Source: Candidatus Omnitrophota bacterium
Lineage (GTDB): Bacteria; Omnitrophota; Gorgyraeia; Gygaellales; Profunditerraquicolaceae
NCBI GenBank assembly: GCA_016867095.1
Contig: VGKK01000073.1
Location: 1-5,825, forward strand
Reading direction: 5' to 3'
DNA length: 5,825 nt
Both the position numbers and the translations under genes were made by a program. How positions within the stretch are numbered: the stretch's first letter is position 1; the number at the start of each line of letters is the position of its first letter. Below are positions 1 through 5,645 of the stretch, piece by piece. The notes under the pieces are model-generated. The model worked only from the letters and a program-made list of their open reading frames with translations. It ran no database searches and was not told the DNA's origin.

Positions 1-137
1 GAAAGTCTTTGAGCGCCAAGACCGAGCGCGTGGTTACGCGGGCCGGCCTTAGCCTGATTGCCGCCCTGGCCATACTGGTCAGTTATAACGACATCGTCAG
101 GTTTTTCGGCGATAAGATTGCCCGGGGATTTAAATAG
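1..137 (+). CDS. rseP: RseP-like site-2 intramembrane metalloprotease, C-terminal fragment
   Basis: This is the 3' end of an open frame entering from the left edge, read in codons from position 3 to the TAG at 135-137 (44 residues visible). The peptide has a charged stretch (KTERVVTRAG) followed by a hydrophobic segment (LSLIAALAILVSYNDIVRFF). This matches the last transmembrane helix and the Y/F-N-D-I/F tail typical of RseP/YluC site-2 proteases, which cut membrane-bound anti-sigma factors and leftover signal peptides within the membrane. The catalytic HExxH, PDZ and DG motifs would lie upstream, outside the window. The following ispG ATG starts at the very next base. The rseP-ispG pairing is a frequent bacterial arrangement and supports the call. 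The fragment is short, so identity rests on the tail motif plus context. Confidence 0.78.
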   Translation, partial: KSLSAKTERVVTRAGLSLIAALAILVSYNDIVRFFGDKIARGFK

Positions 138-1256
138 ATGGTTATATCAAGGCGTAAAACTAAAACCATAAAAATAGGCAAGGTGCGTATCGGCGCCAGT
201 CATCCGGTTGCCATCCAGTCTATGGCTAAGACGCCGACCGCCAATATAGAAGCGACTGTCAGGCAGATAAACGAATTGGAGCGGGCCGGTTGCGAGATTG
301 TCCGCCTGGCGGTAAAAGACAGCGTGGATGCCAGGGCATTAAAAGAGATTAAGCGGAGCGTGAAATTGCCGGTAGTCGCCGATATACATTTCAGCTGGCA
401 ATTAGCCATCCAGGCCATAGAAAGCGGCGTGGATAAAGTCAGGCTTAACCCCGGCAATATTTATAAAAAAGAACAGGTGCGCGAGATTGCCAGCGCGGCA
501 AAGCTAAACCATATACCCATCAGGGTAGGAGTGAATTCGGGCTCATTAAGGAGCGGCGCGCCGCGGCCGGATAATCTTATAAAGAGCGCTTTAGATTATA
601 TAAAAATTTTAGAGGGGCGCAAATTTTATGATATTGTGGTTTCACTGAAGGCGTCTTCTGTGCTGGATACCATAGCGGCCTATCGTAAGATATCCCGGCT
701 TTGCGATTACCCATTGCACCTGGGTTTGACCGCGACCGGCCTGCCTTTGCAGGGCGCGATAAAGTCCAGTATTGCCATCGGGGCTTTGCTATTGGAGGGG
801 ATTGGTGATACAATAAGGGTATCGCTTACCGATAGCCCAATAGAAGAGGTAAGGCTGGCCAAGGCGATTTTAGAGGCCTTAAGGTTGCGCCGCTTTGGCC
901 CGGAAATAATCAGTTGTCCGACTTGCGGCCGCTGTAGAGTTGACTTAATTGCGATAATAAAGAGATTAGAAAGTTCATTATCCCGTTATCCTGTAGGCCG
1001 GTTAGCGGGTTCGCCGGTTCGCCGGTTAAATCGGCACACCGGCACACCGGCACACCGGCACACCGGCAAACATATAAAGGTGGCTATAATGGGCTGTGTA
1101 GTTAACGGCCCGGGCGAGGCCGCAGAGGCGGATATCGGCGTTGCCTTCGGCAAAAGAGACGGATTATTATTCCGAAAGGGCAAGGCAATAAAGAGAGTTT
1201 CTTTTTCTAATTGTCTAGGCGCGGTTTTAAATCAAATAAGAGAAGGCGATGCTTAA
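138..1256 (+). CDS. ispG: 4-hydroxy-3-methylbut-2-en-1-yl diphosphate synthase (flavodoxin/ferredoxin type) with repeat-derived insert
   Basis: IspG (GcpE) makes HMBPP from MEcPP, the penultimate step of the MEP isoprenoid pathway, using a [4Fe-4S] cluster in the cytoplasm. The 372 residues show the N-terminal TIM barrel (PVAIQSM, ELERAGCEIVRLAV, VADIHF, VRLNPGNI, IPIRVGVNSGS, GIGDTIRVSLT) and a C-terminal cluster domain. Cluster ligands are visible as C260 and C263 (CPTCGR), C320 (MGCVVNGPGE) and E327. An extra Cys at 266 makes CxxCxxC. Two features are odd. First, C263 to C320 spans 57 residues against 32 in E. coli by my recollection; the surplus is about residues 284-310 and is encoded by 8-nt repeats. 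Second, the conserved T-E-A-G motif reads T-A-T-G, with Ala199 at the Glu position. The start abuts the rseP stop; only a weak GGGGA precedes it. The end overlaps the next gene by 8 nt. Family assignment is secure; full activity is less certain. Confidence 0.96.
   Translation: MVISRRKTKTIKIGKVRIGASHPVAIQSMAKTPTANIEATVRQINELERAGCEIVRLAVKDSVDARALKEIKRSVKLPVVADIHFSWQLAIQAIESGVDKVRLNPGNIYKKEQVREIASAAKLNHIPIRVGVNSGSLRSGAPRPDNLIKSALDYIKILEGRKFYDIVVSLKASSVLDTIAAYRKISRLCDYPLHLGLTATGLPLQGAIKSSIAIGALLLEGIGDTIRVSLTDSPIEEVRLAKAILEALRLRRFGPEIISCPTCGRCRVDLIAIIKRLESSLSRYPVGRLAGSPVRRLNRHTGTPAHRHTGKHIKVAIMGCVVNGPGEAAEADIGVAFGKRDGLLFRKGKAIKRVSFSNCLGAVLNQIREGDA
997..1067. repeat. GC-rich octamer-modular palindrome inside ispG
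   Basis: Four GCCGGT-type hexamers at 997, 1005 (GCGGGT), 1013 and 1021 face four ACCGGC hexamers at 1038, 1046, 1054 and 1062. Both series have an exact 8-nt period and are symmetric about position 1032. Read as a hairpin this gives four 6-bp blocks separated by 2x2 mismatches, with 23 of 24 core pairs complementary and an 11-nt centre (1027-1037). It lies in frame within ispG and encodes an Arg/His/Gly/Thr/Pro-rich stretch. Pairing is read directly from the sequence; that it is an inserted element is inferred from the extra length relative to other IspG proteins. Confidence 0.88.
1032..1071 (+). repeat. Tandem 8-nt microsatellite CGGCACAC (4 perfect copies plus one variant)
   Basis: Units start at 1032, 1040, 1048 and 1056 (CGGCACAC) and 1064 (CGGCAAAC). 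Three units equal 24 nt, so the protein repeats every 8 residues (RHTGTPAH then RHTG). The unit contains no stop codon in any of the six frames when tandemly repeated. A gain or loss of one or two units would shift ispG out of frame just before its third cluster cysteine. This array forms the right arm of the larger palindrome. Confidence 0.95.
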
Positions 1257-2505
1257 AAAATTAAAAGACAAGATAAAGGAAAAGCTTATCTCCAAATATA
1301 GCGGATTGTTGTCCAGAGAGACGATTAATCTGGAAGAGTTAAAAGAAGTAGTTAGGCAGATAATAAATGATACTATTTACCAGGGGCATATTAACTTATC
1401 AGAGAAAGATAAGAGCGTAATCCTGGGTGATGTAATTGACGATATTACCGGCTTAGGGCCGCTGGAAAGCTTCATGAAGGATCCCCATGTCACCGAAATA
1501 ATGATTAACGGTTTAAAGAAAGTGTATATAGAAAAGCAGGGCACAACAGAATTGACTGATGTTGCTTTTGAAGACGAAGGCGAAATCAGATACATTATAA
1601 GTAAGATGCTGGCGCCTACCCGCCGCCGGGTTGATGAAAGCTACCCTTACGCGGAGGTTTCCCTGAAGGACGGTTCGCGGGTAAACATTGTTATCCCGCC
1701 CATTGCCTTGGGCGGGCCAGCCGTAACCATCAGGCGTTTCCTGAAGGACCTGGGGTCAGCGGAGGATTTAATTAAGTTAGGCACTTTAGACAGGCGCATG
1801 GCCGATTTTTTAATTGCCTCAATTAAAGCCAAGGTTAATATAGTTTTTTCCGGAGCTACCGGGGCCGGAAAGACTACTACCTTAAATGTGTTTTCTTCTT
1901 ACATACCGGCAGGAGAACGGATTATTACCATAGAGGATACTGCGGAATTAAGCTTAAGGCAGGAGCATGTAGTGCGCCTTGAGTCCAGGCAGCCGAGCAT
2001 TGAGGGCAAGGGGGAGATTACTATTAGAGACCTTTTTAAGAATTCCCTGCGTATGCGGCCAGACAGGATAATCCTGGGCGAGATAAGAGGGGCTGAGGCA
2101 TTAGACTTGCTGCAGGCGATTTGTTCCGGCCATGGCGGTTCTCTTTCGGTAATCCACGCCGAATCCCCTCAAGAGGTTGTTGACAGGCTGGAAACTATGA
2201 TTTCGATTTCAAGTACGCCGATTAGAATAGAAACAATCCACCGGCAGATTGCGCGCACCATTAATTTAATAGTGCATCAGGAGCAGTTATTGGATGGTTC
2301 CAGAAAAGTTACGCGCCTGAGCCAAGTCTCCGGCCTTAAAGACGGGCAAGTTGTTATAGAGGATATTTTTGTATATCATCTGGAAAGTTTTGACGAGCAG
2401 GGTAAGGCTAAGGGAAATTGGAAGGCTACAGGGGTTGTTCCTAATTTCCTTGGGAGATTCAAGAAAACAGGCGTAAATTTATCGGAAGAGATATTCAGAG
2501 AGTAA
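1249..2505 (+). CDS. CpaF/TadA-family secretion/pilus ATPase (type II/IV secretion superfamily)
   Basis: This 418-residue protein is a hexameric motor ATPase of the CpaF/TadA branch, which normally drives Tad/Flp pilus assembly or secretion at the inner membrane's cytoplasmic face. The N-terminal domain carries family landmarks: GLGPLESFMKDPHVTEIMING, then RRRVDESYPYAEVSLKDGSRVN and PAVTIRRF. The ATPase core has Walker A GATGAGKT (202-209, Lys208), an Asp box TIEDTAEL, a Walker B region RPDRIILGEIRG (270-281, Glu278) and a His box with His303 (SVIHAES). The tail (TGVVPNFLGRFKKTGVNLSEEIF) resembles CpaF C-termini. All motor motifs look intact. Its ATG overlaps the ispG stop by 8 nt, so translation is probably coupled; the nearest purine-rich stretch (AGAAGG, 1241-1246) is unusually close. 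No other pilus or secretion gene lies in the window, so its partner system is unknown. I withhold the symbol because cpaF and tadA cannot be separated here. Confidence 0.93.
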   Translation: MLKKLKDKIKEKLISKYSGLLSRETINLEELKEVVRQIINDTIYQGHINLSEKDKSVILGDVIDDITGLGPLESFMKDPHVTEIMINGLKKVYIEKQGTTELTDVAFEDEGEIRYIISKMLAPTRRRVDESYPYAEVSLKDGSRVNIVIPPIALGGPAVTIRRFLKDLGSAEDLIKLGTLDRRMADFLIASIKAKVNIVFSGATGAGKTTTLNVFSSYIPAGERIITIEDTAELSLRQEHVVRLESRQPSIEGKGEITIRDLFKNSLRMRPDRIILGEIRGAEALDLLQAICSGHGGSLSVIHAESPQEVVDRLETMISISSTPIRIETIHRQIARTINLIVHQEQLLDGSRKVTRLSQVSGLKDGQVVIEDIFVYHLESFDEQGKAKGNWKATGVVPNFLGRFKKTGVNLSEEIFRE

Positions 2506-2520
2506 CCAGGCGAGACAGAA

Positions 2521-3777
2521 ATGCTTTGGTCAAAGACTTTTATCCCTACCTTAAAGGAAACGCCGCAGGAAGCCGAATCAGTGAGCCATCAGCTGATGCT
2601 GCGCGCCGGGATGATCCGGATGCTGATGGCCGGGGTGTATTCCTATCTGCCTTTAGGGTTAAGGGCCTTGAATAATATCCAGGAGATAATCCGCCAGGAA
2701 TTGGATTCTTGCGGGGCCTCTGAATTACTGCTGCCGGCGTTGCAACCGCAGGAATTATGGCAGAAGACCGGCCGCGACAAGGATATGGGCGAGGTAATGA
2801 TTAGGTTTGTTGACCGCCGGGGCAGGAATGTCTGCCTGGGGCCCACGCATGAAGAGGTGATTACGGATTTAATGAAGAACCACATCTCCAGCTACAAGCA
2901 GCTGCCTTTAGTGCTCTATCAGATACAGACAAAATTCCGCGATGAAATCCGGCCGCGTTTTGGCCTGATCAGGGCCTGCGAATTCGTGATGAAGGACGCT
3001 TACAGTTTTGATAAGGATGAGGCGGGATTGGATAAGAATTACCAGGCAATACACGATGCCTATAAAAGGATATTTAAGCGGTGCGGCCTGAATATTTTAA
3101 CCACCCAGGCTGACCCGGGCGTGATGGGCGGAAAGGTTTCCCATGAATTTATGGTGCCGGCTAAAGACGGGGAGGATTTGGTTTTATGCTGTGTTAGCTG
3201 TAACACCAGCCAGGCCTTTAAAGAAGGGGAAAGCCAGGATTGCCCGAAGTGCGGCGCCAGGCGGAATAAGGTAAGCTGCATTGAGGTGGGGCATATTTTT
3301 AAATTAGGCGCCAAGTACAGCGAAAGCCTGGGAGCGAATTTCCTGGATGCCCAGGGAAAACGCCAGGCCATTATCATGGGCTGTTATGGTATAGGCGTAT
3401 CCAGATTAATTCCCGCAATTATTGAGCAAAACCATGATGACGCCGGCATTATCTGGTCGCAAGAAATCAGCCCTTATCAGGTGGTTATTCTGCCTTTGGA
3501 TGTGACGGATAAGAAGATTCTGGATTTGGCCGCGGAGATTTACCGGGAGCTGGAGGATAGCGGTATCAACGCGCTTTTGGATGACCGCAACGAGCGCGCC
3601 GGAGTAAAGTTCAAGGACGCGGATTTGGTGGGCATTCCTTTGCAGGTAATTATCGGCCAGGAATCCCTCAAAGAAAATAATATAGAATTAAAGGCGCGGC
3701 GCGGCCAGGAAAAAATTACTAAAACCAAGGCCGCGATCATGGAAGAAATAAAGGAGATTTGCAAAAAGAATGGATAG
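2521..3777 (+). CDS. proS: Prolyl-tRNA synthetase, bacterial type lacking the INS editing domain
   Basis: ProRS charges tRNA-Pro with proline in the cytoplasm. Class II signatures are clear: the motif 1 region (GVYSYLPLGLRALNNI), GPTHEEV from residue 107, motif 2 RPRFGLIR from 144 leading to EFVMKDAYSF, GGKVSHEF 203-210, EVGHIFKLG from 255, and motif 3 GCYGIGVSR 287-295 with its Arg. The C-terminal ~100 residues form the anticodon-binding domain. At 418 residues it is about 150 shorter than E. coli ProRS (~572). The gap falls between SHEF and EVGHIF, only 44 residues here, where the ~180-residue Ala-tRNA-Pro editing domain (INS) normally sits. In its place is a short Cys-rich segment, C224xxC227 and C241xxC244 (plus C223 and C253), possibly zinc-binding. 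AGGCGAG at 2508-2514 sits 6 nt before the ATG and supports this start. Overlaps rimP by 8 nt. Confidence 0.97.
   Translation: MLWSKTFIPTLKETPQEAESVSHQLMLRAGMIRMLMAGVYSYLPLGLRALNNIQEIIRQELDSCGASELLLPALQPQELWQKTGRDKDMGEVMIRFVDRRGRNVCLGPTHEEVITDLMKNHISSYKQLPLVLYQIQTKFRDEIRPRFGLIRACEFVMKDAYSFDKDEAGLDKNYQAIHDAYKRIFKRCGLNILTTQADPGVMGGKVSHEFMVPAKDGEDLVLCCVSCNTSQAFKEGESQDCPKCGARRNKVSCIEVGHIFKLGAKYSESLGANFLDAQGKRQAIIMGCYGIGVSRLIPAIIEQNHDDAGIIWSQEISPYQVVILPLDVTDKKILDLAAEIYRELEDSGINALLDDRNERAGVKFKDADLVGIPLQVIIGQESLKENNIELKARRGQEKITKTKAAIMEEIKEICKKNG
3751..3756 (+). promoter_or_regulatory. Probable rimP ribosome binding site within proS
   Basis: AAGGAG lies inside the end of proS, 13 nt upstream of the rimP ATG at 3770. 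This spacing is longer than usual. It may work together with translational coupling through the 8-nt proS/rimP overlap. Confidence 0.5.
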
Positions 3778-4231
3778 AGAAGCCGTTAGCGCGGAATTGA
3801 GGGGAATCTTCGCCGAATACCTAGAAGGGCGGGGAATAGAGTTAATAGACCTTTTGTGCAGGTATGAAGGCAGGGACCTGTTTTTGCGGGTATTGGTAGA
3901 TAAGCCCGAGGGCGGCGTCACGCTGGGTGAATGCGCCGAGATTAACCGGGATATGGCCGGGATTCTGGATGAAAAGAATATTTTAACGCAGCGCTATATT
4001 TTAGAGGTATCTTCTCCGGGCCTGGACAGGCCGATGAAGACAAAGAATGATTTCCTGCGCTGCCGCAATAGAAAGGCGAAATTTTTTCTTTCAGAGGCGG
4101 TCAGCGGAAGGATTGAATGGGACGGGATAATCAGCCGGGTAGATAATGATACGGTATATATTGATACAGGCAGAGAGGTTGTTGAGATACCCTTAACCAA
4201 AATTAATAAAGCGAAACAGATTTTAGAATAA
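3770..4231 (+). CDS. rimP: Ribosome maturation factor RimP
   Basis: RimP assists assembly of the 30S ribosomal subunit. The 153-residue length is normal for the family. The N-terminal domain (to about residue 85) has the expected pattern: GRGIELIDLLCRYEGRDLFLRVLVDKPEGGVTLGEC, then AEINRDMAGILDE. The diagnostic motif VSSPGLDRP occupies residues 80-88. The rest forms the SH3-like C-terminal domain with the G-x-I-x-x-V-x-x-D-T-V-Y-I pattern and ends at IPLTKINKAKQILE. The ATG overlaps the proS stop by 8 nt. Downstream comes nusA, the classic rimP-nusA-infB order, but separated here by 208 nt that contain a long inverted repeat. Confidence 0.96.
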   Translation: MDREAVSAELRGIFAEYLEGRGIELIDLLCRYEGRDLFLRVLVDKPEGGVTLGECAEINRDMAGILDEKNILTQRYILEVSSPGLDRPMKTKNDFLRCRNRKAKFFLSEAVSGRIEWDGIISRVDNDTVYIDTGREVVEIPLTKINKAKQILE

Positions 4232-4251
4232 GACAGAGACGTGTTAAATGC

Positions 4252-4386
4252 GAATATCGGAAGACCAGATTATCAGAACGGGATTATCAGAGTATCAGAT
4301 TATCAGAAAAAAACGCGAAATTTCCTTATTTCTGGTATTCTGATAATCTGATACTCTCGCTCTGATATTCTGATAGTCCGATACTC
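4252..4386. repeat. AT-rich octamer-modular inverted repeat between rimP and nusA
   Basis: The left arm (4252-4308) reads as 8-nt units GAATATCG, GAAGACCA, GATTATCA, a 6-nt GAACGG, then GATTATCA, GAGTATCA, GATTATCA and GAA. The right arm (4338-4386) in reverse complement, read toward the centre, is GAGTATCG, GACTATCA, GAATATCA, a 6-nt GAGCGA, then GAGTATCA, GATTATCA and GAA. The arms match unit for unit, except that the left carries one extra GATTATCA and both contain a 6-nt interruption. The innermost 20 bp (4289-4308 with 4338-4357) pair perfectly around a 29-nt centre that itself contains CGCGAAATTTC. It fills most of the 208-nt rimP-nusA gap. The stem is AT-rich and no T-run follows it, so I do not call it an intrinsic terminator. 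An RNA-processing or folding role is possible but not shown. Confidence 0.93.
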
Positions 4387-4425
4387 GCAGTTAAGAAGTC
4401 GGGATGAGATTATGAAATACTGTGC

Positions 4426-4432
4426 AAGGGAG
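4426..4432 (+). promoter_or_regulatory. nusA: Ribosome binding site fixing the nusA start
   Basis: AAGGGAG lies 7 nt upstream of the ATG at 4440. An in-frame GTG at 4422 precedes it, but a start there would place this site inside the coding sequence and add six residues ahead of the typical NusA beginning (MSQELLAIIEQIERERGI). The ATG is therefore preferred. Confidence 0.8.
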
Positions 4433-4439
4433 AAATAAT

Positions 4440-5645
4440 ATGAGTCAGGAATTATTAGCGATAATAGAACAGATAGAGAGAGAAAGAGGCATAAAGAAGG
4501 AAGTTTTGATTGAAGCGGTAGAGGCCGCGCTCTTGAGCGCCGCCAAAAAGGTGATTGACCTTAAGCCTGAAGAAGAAATGAAAGTTGAGATTGACCGCGA
4601 AACCGGAAAAATAAGGGCTTTCAAAAATAAAGAGGAGATTGATTCCATAGATTTCGGCCGCATCGCGGCTTCCACCGCCAGGCAGGTCATTATACAGAAG
4701 ATACGCGAGGCGGAAAAAGAGGTGGTCTTTAGCGAATTCCAGGATAAGGTCGGCGAGATTGTCAGCGGTACGGTATACCGGTTTGACAAGGGCAATATCG
4801 TCGTGGACCTTTTAGGCAAAACTGAAGGCGTGATTTTAAGGCGCGAACAGTCCCCCAAGGAGGAGTTTAAGCAGGGGCAGCGCATCCGGGCGTATGTAGT
4901 TGAGGTGAAGAAGGATGTCAAGGGGGCCCAGATTATCTTGTCCCGCACCCATCCGAACCTGGTAAAGAAGCTCTTTGAATTGGAAGTGCCGGAGATCTAC
5001 GAAGGCATAGTGGAGATAAAGTCCATTTCGCGCCTGCCGGGAGAGCGCACTAAAATCTCCGTCTGGAGCAAAAATGAAAAGGTGGATTCTGTGGGCTCCT
5101 GCGTGGGTATGCGCGGCAACCGGGTGAGGAATATTGTGAATGAGCTGCAAGGCGAAAAAATTGATATTGTGCGCTATAATGACGATATCCGGGAGTATAT
5201 CAAGGCCGCGCTTTCGCCCGCGGAGGTTTCAGAGATAAAATTAAATAAGGAGGCCCTCAAGGCCGAAGTGATTGTGGCGGATGACCAGCTTTCCCTGGCA
5301 ATCGGCAAGCACGGCCAGAATGTGCGCCTGGCCAGCCGCCTCATCGGGTGGGAACTGGATATACGCACCAAGACTACGGCGGCAGGCGCGCAAGAGCCGG
5401 CGGCAAAAGAACTCTTAAAGGAAAAGAAAGAGCCGGCGCCGGCAGCGCAGGAATCTTCCCTGGCGCAGTTATCCGGCGTGGGAGAAAAAACCCTAGCCGC
5501 TCTTTTAGAGGCGGGATTTAAGGTTTTAGAGGATATTGCCAAGGCAGAAATCCAGGATTTGACTAAAATAAAAGGTATCGGAGAGAAAAAGGCGCAGAAG
5601 TTAATTGACGAAGCCAAAAAACTGGCGCGTAAAGCCAAACAATGA
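4440..5645 (+). CDS. nusA: Transcription termination/antitermination factor NusA
   Basis: NusA binds RNA polymerase and nascent RNA, tuning pausing, termination and antitermination, including on rRNA operons. From the ATG at 4440 it has 401 residues. The N-terminal polymerase-binding domain spans roughly 1-105, starting with the typical E-Q-I-E-R-E-R-G-I-x-K-E helix. The S1 domain is about 106-170 (VSGTVYRFDKGNIVVDL to IILSRTHP). The KH1 loop GMRGNRV is at 223-229 and the KH2 loop GKHGQNV at 289-295, followed by RLASRLIGWELDI. An Ala/Glu/Lys/Pro-rich linker (about 313-340) leads to a C-terminal helix-hairpin-helix region with two hairpins, GVGEK near 346 and GIGEKKAQKL at 379-388, ending in a basic tail. 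This tail architecture is common in NusA. The stop overlaps the next start as ATGA, indicating translational coupling. Confidence 0.97.
   Translation: MSQELLAIIEQIERERGIKKEVLIEAVEAALLSAAKKVIDLKPEEEMKVEIDRETGKIRAFKNKEEIDSIDFGRIAASTARQVIIQKIREAEKEVVFSEFQDKVGEIVSGTVYRFDKGNIVVDLLGKTEGVILRREQSPKEEFKQGQRIRAYVVEVKKDVKGAQIILSRTHPNLVKKLFELEVPEIYEGIVEIKSISRLPGERTKISVWSKNEKVDSVGSCVGMRGNRVRNIVNELQGEKIDIVRYNDDIREYIKAALSPAEVSEIKLNKEALKAEVIVADDQLSLAIGKHGQNVRLASRLIGWELDIRTKTTAAGAQEPAAKELLKEKKEPAPAAQESSLAQLSGVGEKTLAALLEAGFKVLEDIAKAEIQDLTKIKGIGEKKAQKLIDEAKKLARKAKQ

Noticed and set aside
986..1183. Minus-strand frame of 65 codons with a PVCRCAGVPVCR repeat opposite the ispG insert
   Set aside because: The apparent repeat protein is just the 8-nt microsatellite read backwards; the unit is stop-free in all frames, so an open frame is expected by chance.
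138..1256. ispG as a decaying pseudogene because of the insert and the Glu to Ala change
   Set aside because: The frame is fully open, three cluster cysteines and the Glu ligand are kept, barrel motifs are well conserved and operon spacing is tight; decay is not supported by sequence alone.
4248..4343. Small plus-strand frame of 31 codons in the rimP-nusA gap
   Set aside because: It is made almost wholly of the left repeat arm, has no good ribosome binding site, and ends inside the right arm; the repeat explains it.
4289..4357. Possible rho-independent terminator between rimP and nusA
   Set aside because: The 20-bp stem is AT-rich, the centre is 29 nt, and CTCGCTCTGATATTC rather than a T-run follows the 3' arm.
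4252..4386. CRISPR-like array
   Set aside because: Units are 8 nt, adjacent and inverted, with no 25-40 nt repeats, no spacers of regular length and no cas genes nearby.
4422..4439. GTG start giving a six-residue longer NusA
   Set aside because: It would place the AAGGGAG ribosome binding site inside the gene and add residues not typical of NusA N-termini.
4445..4948. Minus-strand open frame of 167 codons opposite the NusA N-terminus and S1 domain
   Set aside because: Shadow of the real gene; Ser/Ile-rich with no family resemblance and no sensible start context.
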